NCBI GenBank assembly: GCA_946411205.1
Contig: CAMKDG010000023.1
Span: 1-36,964 of the forward strand
Source: an uncultured Desulfotomaculum sp.
GTDB taxonomy: Bacteria > Bacillota > Desulfotomaculia > Desulfotomaculales > Desulfotomaculaceae
Length of the DNA stretch: 36,964 nucleotides
Direction of reading: 5' to 3'
Shown: positions 15,753-24,700 of the stretch, piece by piece
Layout: every line of letters starts with the position of its first letter
Numbering within the stretch: the stretch's first letter is position 1
The notes under the pieces: model-generated
Seen by the model: the letters and a program-made list of their open reading frames with translations, nothing else
Database searches by the model: none
Told to the model about the DNA's origin: nothing
Program-made: the position numbers and the translations under genes

Positions 15753-15780
15753 TTATTTCATGTCCGTGTCTGGGAAACAA

Positions 15781-15904
15781 CCTCTACCTTTGAAAACCAA
15801 AAATAAAAAATTACTCGGTTGCTATTTTTTCTTATAGGGATTTTGTTGCTTTTTCCAGGGTAGAGGTAGTGAGTAGAGGTTCCGGGTAGAGGCTTGGGTA
15901 GAGG
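15781..15904. repeat. Iteron-like repeats with AT-rich stretch: candidate replication origin
   Basis: TAGAGG occurs at 15861, 15874, 15887 and 15899 (spacing 13, 13 and 12 bp), three times as GGGTAGAGG. An inverted copy, CCTCTACC, lies at 15781. Between them (15795-15860) is an AT-rich stretch. Direct repeats of about one-helical-turn spacing next to an initiator gene and an AT-rich region are typical of iteron origins. No DnaA box was established. The whole gap 15604-15926 holds this, the two palindromes and the hairpin. Confidence 0.5.
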
Positions 15905-15926
15905 TTTTATCTGGCTATTTTTCTGC

Positions 15927-18050
15927 CTATGTCCTCTCAGCAAGGACACCCTTTAGATCATCCGGTGATGCAATAATATAATAGGGTATCCCTGGTTTTG
16001 AAGGAGCCTCTAACCAATTTTCAACCACTAATTGAGAGTACAGTTGAAATATCGTTTCTTGTTTTATCTTTAATTCTGTTCTGGCTTTCGTAGTAGAAGG
16101 TGCTTTAATCCTTTTCCCGCTACTATTTTCTACTTGATCAGCCCAAGTTTGAGCCACCAATATTTTTAACTTATCTATATCTAAAATATTTGTTTCGGAA
16201 TTTGCCTCTGAAATAATGCTATTTTCTTCTACTTCACAATTTAACTCCAATAGATTGGGTAACAACACCATTTGCCTTGGTGGCGTAATTATCGAAGAAC
16301 CATTGCCACAGACTACGAGTGGGCCTGTAGAGGTCCCTTTAGCTGTATCTTGGATAGGTTGTAAACCGGTGGAGATTGGCTTGTCTCTTGTGTTTTCAGG
16401 GTTATCCTGAAGCCTCTCCAGCCGGGTGATATGATCCTGCAAGTCTTTTCCCTTCGAATCTTCTGGTAAATATTTCTGAACTGGTGGCGTTTGCACTGAT
16501 ATTTGACTTTTTTGACTTATCCAAAACTGCTCCAAGTTCACGATGGTTTCTTCTGTCTGAGTGTCATCTTTGCCGATACAGGCACCCTGGAAGCGTATGC
16601 GACCACGCAAACCTTCTATTATTGCTAACCCATCTCCCATACCCATTAGATCAAATTCTGGGACTTCGTCTAGAATTGTTCGATAATCATGCTGACTTGT
16701 GCAATAAAAACTAATTCTACTCGGTAAATTTGCCTTAATAACACCTGTTATTACGTTTACTGAAGGCCGCTGTGTAGCAATAATTAAGTGTATACCGGCT
16801 GCCCTGGCCTTTTGAGCAAGTCTCATTATAGAGTGTTCTGCTCCGGGAATAGACGCTTCTTCCTCTGATTCTTTTTGCTTCGCCATCAGCATCAAATCCG
16901 CCAATTCATCAATAACCACCACAATGTAATACAAGGAATAATCGCCGGTTTTTTTCCAATAATGTTGAATATTTTTCACGGAATGTCCCTGAAAAATCTC
17001 ATACCGTCTATCCATTTCTACAGTAAGCTCGGCTAATGATTTTAAGGCTTCTTTTGTGGTTGTGGCCATTTTCATTGTATGGGGAAATTTAGCAAAAGAA
17101 GTTAGTTCGACCATCTTGGGGTCCACAAATACAAATTTAAGTTTATCCGGTGGTAAGCACATCAAAAGAGTTGTGATTAGAGAGCTAAGGCAAACACTTT
17201 TACCACTGCCGGTGGCACCGGCAATTAGAATATGTTTAACTGCTACTAGGTCTATAATGATGGGTGCCCAGGTATCATTTACACCCAGTACCATGGGAAG
17301 TTGGGACTTTTGATAAAAATCGGCAAATTTGTCGGACTCCATAATTGTTTTTAGATATACAGGCAGCCTTGTTGTAAAGGGAATAATTAAGGCAGCTGAA
17401 CCTGCCCGGCCCCCTTGCTCCACCTGAATGCTACTAACCCCAAAACTATTTGAGAGGTTATCACTCATATTGATTAGCTTAGTTATTTGCATCCCTTGGA
17501 GCAACTGAATGGTGATTCTTACACTACCAGGACCCGTCTGGATGTTTATAACTTCTATTTGTTCATCCTCTCTAATAATGCCACAGCGTCTGAAAGCCGC
17601 ATTGACCCGATTGGCGTAGCCCTTGCCTGTACGTTCCTGTTCGGCTCGCTGAACGGACATGGGTGGTGCCGGTAGCAAATCTAAAGGAGGCAGCCCATCA
17701 CCAAGAGCCCTAGAGGATTCCTTATTTGTTAATAAAACATCTGGGGTTTGATCTTTGTTCTCTAATCCATCCACCCAGGTTTTAATTCTAGTTGCTAAAT
17801 CAGTAGTTATTACAAAGAAGTTCTGTAAACCGTATTTTCTAATTAGTTTAATAGCTGCTACAGCCACTAACAGTATCCATAGCACAAGTGCCAATCCACT
17901 CGCACCTTGAACACCCTCTATAGCCTGGCTGGTAGCAAGAACCGCTAGGCCGGTTGTTAATAGTATTAGCCGCAAAAAAAGAGGGATTTCTTTTCCCCCT
18001 ATCTTTTTCTCGGCTGCTGCTTGCCCAGGACTTTTTCTTTTATCTGACAT
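15927..18050 (-). CDS. FtsK/SpoIIIE-type DNA translocase
   Basis: The 707 residues have two N-terminal TM helices (about 24-40 and 50-68), a linker and a complete FtsK motor. Walker A is G-A-T-G-S-G-K-S (278-285), V-D-P-K-M-V-E-L follows (309-316), Walker B is V-V-V-I-D-E-L-A-D-L (377-386) and A-T-Q-R-P-S lies at 425-430. The C-terminus (about 630-700) could be a winged helix but is not clearly an FtsK gamma domain. Such pumps move double-stranded DNA through membranes; chromosomal FtsK/SpoIIIE and Streptomyces TraB are relatives. It lies between the candidate origin and topoisomerase III, so it is probably the element's transfer or segregation motor and not the host's division FtsK. The ATG follows GGCGGTG. 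Confidence 0.85.
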   Translation of the reverse strand: MSDKRKSPGQAAAEKKIGGKEIPLFLRLILLTTGLAVLATSQAIEGVQGASGLALVLWILLVAVAAIKLIRKYGLQNFFVITTDLATRIKTWVDGLENKDQTPDVLLTNKESSRALGDGLPPLDLLPAPPMSVQRAEQERTGKGYANRVNAAFRRCGIIREDEQIEVINIQTGPGSVRITIQLLQGMQITKLINMSDNLSNSFGVSSIQVEQGGRAGSAALIIPFTTRLPVYLKTIMESDKFADFYQKSQLPMVLGVNDTWAPIIIDLVAVKHILIAGATGSGKSVCLSSLITTLLMCLPPDKLKFVFVDPKMVELTSFAKFPHTMKMATTTKEALKSLAELTVEMDRRYEIFQGHSVKNIQHYWKKTGDYSLYYIVVVIDELADLMLMAKQKESEEEASIPGAEHSIMRLAQKARAAGIHLIIATQRPSVNVITGVIKANLPSRISFYCTSQHDYRTILDEVPEFDLMGMGDGLAIIEGLRGRIRFQGACIGKDDTQTEETIVNLEQFWISQKSQISVQTPPVQKYLPEDSKGKDLQDHITRLERLQDNPENTRDKPISTGLQPIQDTAKGTSTGPLVVCGNGSSIITPPRQMVLLPNLLELNCEVEENSIISEANSETNILDIDKLKILVAQTWADQVENSSGKRIKAPSTTKARTELKIKQETIFQLYSQLVVENWLEAPSKPGIPYYIIASPDDLKGVLAERT

Positions 18051-18079
18051 TTTTACACCGCCGATGCTTGCTCTTCTAT

Positions 18080-18340
18080 TTATTTAGATAGACTGCTAAT
18101 TAGATTAGCAAAATTTTGTGAGCTAGATATAACAAGGTTCTTTAGAACCGGCCACCATTGGCTTGATACAACCATTAGCGTATTTGTGGCATCCTCATGG
18201 TTTCTTAGCAGCATAACAATACCTATTATTGCTACAGCACCTCTTAAAACTTTTACCATTGTGTCCCCTGCAAACTTATAAAGGGATATCACTATAAGTG
18301 CAAGACCCAGGAGGTTAAATATTTTTGACCATTCCATCAT
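18080..18340 (-). CDS. Small membrane protein
   Basis: The start at 18340 (M-M-E-W) has AAAGGTGG 8 nt upstream; an overlapping GTG at 18352 is less likely. The 86 residues have two or three hydrophobic helices and no recognised family. It lies between the FtsK-type and topoisomerase genes with gaps of only 29 and 17 bp, so it is in the same operon. It could be a membrane subunit of the DNA-transfer apparatus; that is inference. Confidence 0.55.
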   Translation of the reverse strand: MMEWSKIFNLLGLALIVISLYKFAGDTMVKVLRGAVAIIGIVMLLRNHEDATNTLMVVSSQWWPVLKNLVISSSQNFANLISSLSK

Positions 18341-18357
18341 ACAGATAACCACCTTTC

Positions 18358-20169
18358 TTATCTTGATTCAATAAGGGCAGTTGCTACTACCTTTTGAGTT
18401 AGAGCATGAATTCCTTTTATGAAAGTTGATGGACTACCCTTACCCTCTTCAATAAATGTCAACTGTTGTTCCCAGGCTGCAGTTAACTCCAGACTACGTA
18501 GATCCTCCGGCACTACGTCAATAATCTGTTCTCCGAGGGGCGTGGGAACAAAGCTTTTTCCCTGCCGGGTAACATATCCAGAACTTATTAACTTTTCCAG
18601 AATAGACGCTCTGGTGGCCGGAGTACCGATACCCTTGGATTGTTTTAACGCTTGTTTAAAATCTTTTTCATCTACTAACCTGCTGGCATGCTCTAAAGCA
18701 GAAATTAAACTGGCATCGGTATATCTTCTGGGGGGTTGGGATTTACACTCCTTTGAGACAGCATTAATGGTCGTTATTTCCTTCAATTCGGCGGGCAGAG
18801 CGTTTTCTTGCTCCCTTTCATTTTCCAGGTCATCTTTAAACACCTGCATCCAACCGGCTCTTTCTATTACTCTTCCGGTGGAGAGAAAGCGTTCTTCCTT
18901 GACCAAAGTGATGAGTTTCTGTTGAAGAATAACTGCGCTGGGGTAGAAGCAAGCAATAAATGTTCTGGCCACCAGGTCATAAATATTTTTTTCGTCTGGA
19001 TTTAATCGGCCAATGCTGCCCATATCCTCGGTGGGAATAATAGCATGATGGTCTGAAACCCCTGCATCATCGACCGTTCCCTTGGCGGGTACAGGGTTTT
19101 TGATAATCTGCTGCACGGGGTTTGCATAGGCCCCATGGTTGGCTAGGGCCAGTAGTCTGTCTGGGAGAGTGGCCGAGATATCCACGGTTAAATTCCTGCT
19201 GTCTGTTCTGGGATAGGTGATGAGGCGGTTTTCATAAAGGCTTTGTGCCAATTCCAGGGTCATTGCTGCGCTATAGCCAAACCTTTGGTTTACCTGTTTC
19301 TGTAGATCCCCCAGGCTTAAAAGGTGGGGTGGCGGCAATATTTCTTTCTCACTATGAATTTTATTGATTTTTCCTCTAAAATGCTTTACCCGCGCAGCAA
19401 TTTCCTCCGCCCGGGCTTTGCTGGATATCTTATCGTTTTCTTCTGTGTCTATCCATCGTCCCTTATAGACTTCCCCCATGTCGGTTTCAAAGGTAGCTCT
19501 CACCTCCCACCACACTTCCGGGATAAAGACCCTAATTTCTCTTTCCCTGTCTACAATTAGACCTAATGTAGGGGTTTGGACTCGACCGACGCTAAGTGCC
19601 CCCTTTTGCCGCCCAGTCTGTTTGTGGGCCAACGTAAAGGCTCTGGTACCGTTAATGCCTATCATCCAGTCAGCTTGTCCCCTGGCCATGGCTGCCATGG
19701 CCAAGCGGTCGTATACACTACCGTCCACCAGGTTCTCCATCGCTCTCTTTATAGCAGTGGGTGTTGTTTCTTTCAGCCAAAGGCGTTTAATGGACATTTT
19801 GCAACCGGCCAGGTGGTACATGTAACGAAATATCAATTCGCCCTCTCTACCGGCATCACATGCATTTATCACAAGTCGGTAGTGGCCACGTAGTAAGGAT
19901 TTCACTATATTCCAGTGTTCTTTTTTACTCTCAGCCGGTTTTAAAAGGAATTGATGCGGGATTATAGGCAAGGTTTCTTTTGCCCAGGATTTAAGCTCTG
20001 GGTAATAATCTTCCGGATCTGCAAGCTGAGTCAGATGCCCTAATGCCCAGGTGATGTCGTGTTCTACTCCTTCTAGGAAACCTTTTTGATTCTTCATTTT
20101 ATTTTCCACGACGGAAGCAATGGCTCTGGCAACACTAGGTTTTTCAGCCACGATTAAGATTTTTGACAA
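18358..20169 (-). CDS. topB: DNA topoisomerase III (element-encoded)
   Basis: The 603 residues start at TTG behind AGGGGTGA. The TOPRIM domain shows I-V-A-E-K-P-S (6-12) and N-A-C-D-A-G-R-E-G-E-L (102-112). The type IA core has L-S-V-G-R-V-Q-T-P-T (192-201) and the catalytic Tyr319 in I-T-Y-P-R-T-D-S. It ends soon after the core and lacks C-terminal zinc fingers, as element-borne TopB/TraE-type enzymes often do. It decatenates and relaxes DNA during replication or transfer. Topoisomerase III genes are common on conjugative elements, which fits the flanking DNA pump. Confidence 0.92.
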   Translation of the reverse strand: MSKILIVAEKPSVARAIASVVENKMKNQKGFLEGVEHDITWALGHLTQLADPEDYYPELKSWAKETLPIIPHQFLLKPAESKKEHWNIVKSLLRGHYRLVINACDAGREGELIFRYMYHLAGCKMSIKRLWLKETTPTAIKRAMENLVDGSVYDRLAMAAMARGQADWMIGINGTRAFTLAHKQTGRQKGALSVGRVQTPTLGLIVDREREIRVFIPEVWWEVRATFETDMGEVYKGRWIDTEENDKISSKARAEEIAARVKHFRGKINKIHSEKEILPPPHLLSLGDLQKQVNQRFGYSAAMTLELAQSLYENRLITYPRTDSRNLTVDISATLPDRLLALANHGAYANPVQQIIKNPVPAKGTVDDAGVSDHHAIIPTEDMGSIGRLNPDEKNIYDLVARTFIACFYPSAVILQQKLITLVKEERFLSTGRVIERAGWMQVFKDDLENEREQENALPAELKEITTINAVSKECKSQPPRRYTDASLISALEHASRLVDEKDFKQALKQSKGIGTPATRASILEKLISSGYVTRQGKSFVPTPLGEQIIDVVPEDLRSLELTAAWEQQLTFIEEGKGSPSTFIKGIHALTQKVVATALIESR

Positions 20170-20175
20170 AGGCTA

Positions 20176-20397
20176 TCACCCCTGATCTGTATATTTTGTT
20201 ACCTTCCAGTACCACCAAAATATAAGCATTGCTATCACAATCCCGATTTGGTGGTCAATATCTTTAAATTCTTTTAACCATTTGAAATCAGTATGCATCG
20301 GTAGATAAGTAATCACAACGATTGCTAAAAGATAAGCCAAAAAGCCCATCCACCCTCCGATGAGCAGCCGCTTGATCAATCTGCAGGCAAAGTACAT
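20176..20397 (-). CDS. Small two-helix membrane protein
   Basis: I chose the ATG at 20397 because GAGGG lies 7 nt upstream; a start at 20448 would overlap the HAD gene by 49 bp. The 73 residues have two TM helices (about 12-33 and 52-68). No family recognised. It is packed between the HAD-like and topoisomerase genes. Confidence 0.5.
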   Translation of the reverse strand: MYFACRLIKRLLIGGWMGFLAYLLAIVVITYLPMHTDFKWLKEFKDIDHQIGIVIAMLIFWWYWKVTKYTDQG

Positions 20398-20399
20398 TT

Positions 20400-20927
20400 T
20401 TATACCCTCACTGTTATTAACGGTTTCTGATTTTTCAATTGGCTCCATTCTGTAAATCTTTGTAGATTTGGTCCAACAATGTGCCGATTATATGGGGCTG
20501 ACTTGATAAAAACGTTTGGAACACCCTTTTGAATGAGATCTGTTAACACTAAAGGATCATCTTCGAAAAAAGCTACCATACCTGCATCACGGGCCATAGC
20601 AGCTTTTTGGGTACTTGGTACAAATTCCACCCTACCAGTGGGAAACCAATTCAATTTTAGCCAACGTTGGGTAATAAATTGTGCAATTTTAGGACGGCTG
20701 GTTATGTAGATAATCTGATAGCCATTAATAACCATTTCCTGCAATACTTCGTTGGCACGTAAAAAAGGGCGAGTTTTTTGGAATAACTTTAAACCCTCAA
20801 CTGAGGTGAAAAAGTCCTTTGGCACTTCAGTAGCCGGATATTGTGTAAGTGATAATTTATGAAACCTTTTCAGTAGTTCATAGTTTACATTGGCAATCGT
20901 GTTACATATATCAACACCAACTAACAT
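20400..20927 (-). CDS. HAD-superfamily protein (5'-nucleotidase-like) with altered motif I
   Basis: The 175 residues resemble deoxyribonucleotidase/phosphatase-like HAD proteins. Motif I is V-D-I-C-N-T-I, motif II is I-T-S-R-P and motif IV is F-F-E-D-D-P. In the standard D-x-D-x-T the second Asp is the general acid; here it is Cys, so normal phosphatase activity may be lost or changed. The start follows GGAGGCG and overlaps the EAL gene's stop by 7 nt, so the two are coupled. What it does in a mobile element is unknown. Confidence 0.65.
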   Translation of the reverse strand: MLVGVDICNTIANVNYELLKRFHKLSLTQYPATEVPKDFFTSVEGLKLFQKTRPFLRANEVLQEMVINGYQIIYITSRPKIAQFITQRWLKLNWFPTGRVEFVPSTQKAAMARDAGMVAFFEDDPLVLTDLIQKGVPNVFIKSAPYNRHIVGPNLQRFTEWSQLKNQKPLITVRV

Positions 20928-21664
20928 ATTGACGCCTCCTTTTGGTTTGACCAGTAGCTTGTAGGCAAAGGTTTTGAAATTAGGAATCCTTGGACAAAAT
21001 GAATTCCCGCATCCCTAACTAATGTAAGCTGCATAGGTGTTTCAATCCCTTCAGCTATCACTTTTGAGTCTAAGTCTTTGGCGATAGATACCAGAGCCTT
21101 AAGAGCAGCCAAATAGTGAGGTGCCGCACCATTTTGATGCCTGGTTAAACCCTCTATAATACATCTATCAATCTTTAAGTAATCACTGGGAATTTCACAG
21201 ATGTTTCGAAAATTTCGATCCCCAGAACCAATATCATCAAGTGCTACCTTAATACCTTGATTTCTTATGTTACTTAGTATCGAAACAAGTGAATTTTGTT
21301 TCCTAGCATTTAGACCAATCTCTGCAATCTCCAGGACAACTCTGTAGTTAGCATCCTTTATTAGTTTTGTGATCTCTTCGTGGTAAGAAATAAATGCCCC
21401 GGGACTTATGTTCACAAACACTTCTAGGGAATCTGAATCTGGTAAGCAGGTTACGTCCTCTAAAGCCCTACTCAAACACAATAATTCCATCTGCTGAAGC
21501 ATCCCAACTTTATTGGCAGCCCTCAATAGGTTCATAGGAGAATAAAGTCGCCCAGGCCCCCTGGCCAATGCCTCAAATCCTAAAACTTCTTGAGTTTCAA
21601 TGTTTTGAATGGGCTGAAACATTATTGAGACGGCCCGTTCCTTAATTATCTGGGATATCTCCAT
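20921..21664 (-). CDS. EAL-domain c-di-GMP phosphodiesterase
   Basis: The protein is essentially one EAL domain. It has F-E-A-L-A-R-G-P, V-N-I-S-P, V-L-E-I-A-E, A-L-D-D-I-G-S-G, Y-L-K-I-D-R, V-I-A-E-G-I-E-T and Q-G-F-L-I-S-K-P-L-P, which covers the metal and substrate ligands, so it is probably active. EAL enzymes cleave c-di-GMP to pGpG. The start is uncertain: 21664 (M-E-I-S) follows a purine-rich stretch, and an ATG at 21700 adds 12 residues. With the GGDEF gene at 32387 the element carries both synthesis and breakdown of c-di-GMP, a usual switch for pili and adhesins. A strong terminator separates it from the adhesin gene upstream. Confidence 0.85.
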   Translation of the reverse strand: MEISQIIKERAVSIMFQPIQNIETQEVLGFEALARGPGRLYSPMNLLRAANKVGMLQQMELLCLSRALEDVTCLPDSDSLEVFVNISPGAFISYHEEITKLIKDANYRVVLEIAEIGLNARKQNSLVSILSNIRNQGIKVALDDIGSGDRNFRNICEIPSDYLKIDRCIIEGLTRHQNGAAPHYLAALKALVSIAKDLDSKVIAEGIETPMQLTLVRDAGIHFVQGFLISKPLPTSYWSNQKEASIC

Positions 21665-21712
21665 TTTCTCTTTGTCTCCCTTCCTTTGTTTGCTTGGCAT
21701 TACCTTATTGTT

Positions 21713-21758
21713 AAAAAAAATACCCCCACCCTATCGTCTTACCTATAGGGTGGGGGTA
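21713..21758 (-). terminator. Rho-independent terminator of the adhesin gene
   Basis: TACCCCCACCCTAT (21721-21734) and ATAGGGTGGGGGTA (21745-21758) form a perfect 14-bp stem. On the minus strand it is followed by eight T. It begins just after the adhesin stop codon. Confidence 0.9.
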
Positions 21759-21764
21759 GAGGTG

Positions 21765-24700
21765 TTATTTCCCTTCAGACCATACGACATCGAGAGTATT
21801 CACATCGATGGTTGCTTTTAATTGCTTTTTATATTCACCAATGCGATAGACAGACAGATCCGCATCCTCATGTCTTAACACAATCGCACCTTCAAGTTTA
21901 ACCATATGCTTTAAGAAACTATTCTTGAATTCAACATTTATGGGTTCACTAGCATTCCTAATTTGGTTGGTTAGAGTAAAGACAACTATTCTCTGGGGTT
22001 CAATCTTATACTTTGCCAAAGCTTTTCCCTTTGTCCTAATAAATACATTGTATTTACGTCGATAAGGGAGCAGTATGCAGTAGAATAGTAACGCCCCACT
22101 GGTAACGGTAGCTACAGTCGCAGTTGCCACTGACATTAGCTTGGGGTTATCTGGCCTCTCAGTAGGGGTAATAGATGGGGGGGTAATTAAAGCCAGTTTT
22201 TCTTCACTGATTATAAAGTTTATTTGCTCCCCAGTGGCCTCGGTCCTAACGTGAACCTTGGCATCCTTATTGCCACTTTTACCACCTACAGCACTTTCAA
22301 CCCGATTCATACCGGGAATGACTACAAGCGTTGCCTGGGCTAACTCTATTAATCCAGTCTTATCACGAAGGTAAATATGGTGTTCCCCCGGTTCAACATT
22401 CTCAAACCGGTAGTAACCGTTTTGATCCGTGAAGGTCCTTTGGACAATAGAGTACAGCTCAACAAGCAAGTTCGGCAATGGATTACCGGCAGCATCCACT
22501 ACACGACCGTAAATAACACCCATTTTAACCGGATTTGAAGCTTGTGTTTGTATTTGTTTTGGTTCAGGTGTTATTACCACCACCGGTTCGGGCTGCGGCT
22601 CTGGTAGTGGCATAGGCGCAGGTGTAGTTTTCAGCTCTGGTTTCGGTTCCGGTAATGGCAAAGGTTCCGGGATAGGTTCTGGAATTGTCTCTGGCTCCGG
22701 TGGAGCAGTTTCCCCACCGCCGCCACCTCCACCACCACTAGGAGCAGATTTAATTCTGATACCCTGCAGAGCAATTTGCCCTGAATGTCCGGCAGAAATA
22801 ATTACTTCGCCGGGAGAGTGAGCGGTAACTAAACCATTGTCCATTGTCGCAACAGCTTCATCCGTTATGCTCCAAAGTGCTGAGTTGGTAACATCCTCAA
22901 CCTGCCCATCCGAGTAGGCTAGACTTGCGGTATATTGTTGGGTACCTCCGACAGTAATCTCAGATATGGCAGGAGTGATTGACAAACCAACGCCAACTGA
23001 CTGGCCTACCGTTAACGGTACCACCACGGATTGGCTGCTATAGTTTACGCTTATATTGGATGTTCCCTCTTGAATGGCCGATACAAGACCCTCTCCGTCA
23101 ACAGTAGCTACAGAAATTGTATCTGAGGCATAGGTTGCGTCGCGCGTTACGTTGATGACACTGCCGCCGGTGTAGTGGGCAGCTACATTTAGTTGCTGTA
23201 TCAAACCTTTCGGCACCGCCAGAGGATTCGGTGTTACTATCAAGCGATCCAGGATAGATACGTCTGAGTCTGTTATCCTAAACTCCTTGAATTTGATTAC
23301 CACGCCAGTTACATCGTCACAAAGGGCAATGCCCAGGTAATCTCCCACAGTTACTTTGATGTTTGCTGGTGGTGTAAAGTTCGTTCCGGTAAACAGCTCA
23401 CCGACTGCCGGTGGCGGTAAGAAGGGAACTTGTTGAACTTTATACTCGTAGTGGGTCCCTGGTAATGGTTCATATCCTTTAACTTTAGATTCTCCCGGGT
23501 TTTCTCCGGGTTCAACTTCCACATCCGGTAGGGTAGGAGCTGCTATGGTGCCGTAGACACTTTCGGTAACCGTTTCTATACCGTCAAAATTTCTGGCTTT
23601 GACCCAGAAGTTGTAGGATTGGGCAGAGGATAAGCCTGTGAAATAAAACTTGGTTTCTGTAATCCACCCGGATTCCTGAGCCGTCTCAATACATCCAGCT
23701 AGGTACTCTGTGCCGGTCGGATTGCCGTTGGCTTCCCACAGCAGCGACAAGCCATTGGTAGTAATGTCGGCAATCTTTAAGCTAGTAGGTACGTTGGCAT
23801 GGGTTATGGTGGTCTGCTCCACCCCGGTTGAAGTACCTACAGGGTTTTTTGCATCGATGCGATAGGCGTACTCAGTGTTAGCTACCAGGCTAGTATCCTG
23901 GTAGGTTAGTTGGTTAGTAGTTGCAATCGCTGTGCCATCCCGCAGGACAGTATATTCCTCTGCCCCGGTTGCAGCAAGCCAGTCCACTTTAACCTCGCTA
24001 CTGGACAACGGGGTCAATATTGGAGCCTGGGGCACCTCCGGTAATGCGATTTCAAAGGCACAGGCCCTGGTGGTCGAATTACCTGCCTGATCCACTGCGG
24101 TTACTGAGATAACATAGCTCCCCGGGGCAGTGATGGGATCATCTTTTACCCAAATATAGGGTTGACCATCCTTGGTCATACTAACCGTTTCAGTGGCTCT
24201 GCCACTGATGGAGTAGCTAGCACTGTAACCAGGTGTAAATGGCTGGGTGTAGTATTTATTTCCGTCCATTACACCGTTGAACGTAATAACGGGAGCCACT
24301 TTGTCAATGTTGGCTGTTCTTTTGACTAAGTTGCTTTGGTTTCCAGCTTTGTCTATAGTCTTAGACGTTATTACGTGTTGACCAGTGTCCGCTAGGGTTA
24401 TCAATAGGTTTGCTGTGCTTGGATGGGATTGTACTGTACTCCCGTCATTGGTGGAATAATCCAATCGTTCAACCCCACTTAACCCGTCTTTAATATTTGA
24501 TATTGTTACCGTAACATCTGTGTTGGTCCAACCAGATGGTACCATTGTTATAATCGGGTCCGGTGGAGCCGTTAAGTCCACCACGATGTTACTGCTAAAA
24601 GTTGTCGTTGCTGGTGTGCAAACTCCATCATTTGCAGATATGATAATGCCGGTGTAAGTCCCTTCGGGAACACCATCACCCGCAACATCCCAAGTTAGAG

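Noticed and set aside
15758..15949. Minus-strand 63-codon frame upstream of the initiator gene
   Set aside because: Its sequence (repeated L-P-K-P-L-P) is just the translation of the iteron-like repeats, and it has no ribosome site or domain.
15927..18050. Chromosomal division FtsK
   Set aside because: Only two TM helices, no clear gamma domain, and a position inside the replication and topoisomerase cluster.
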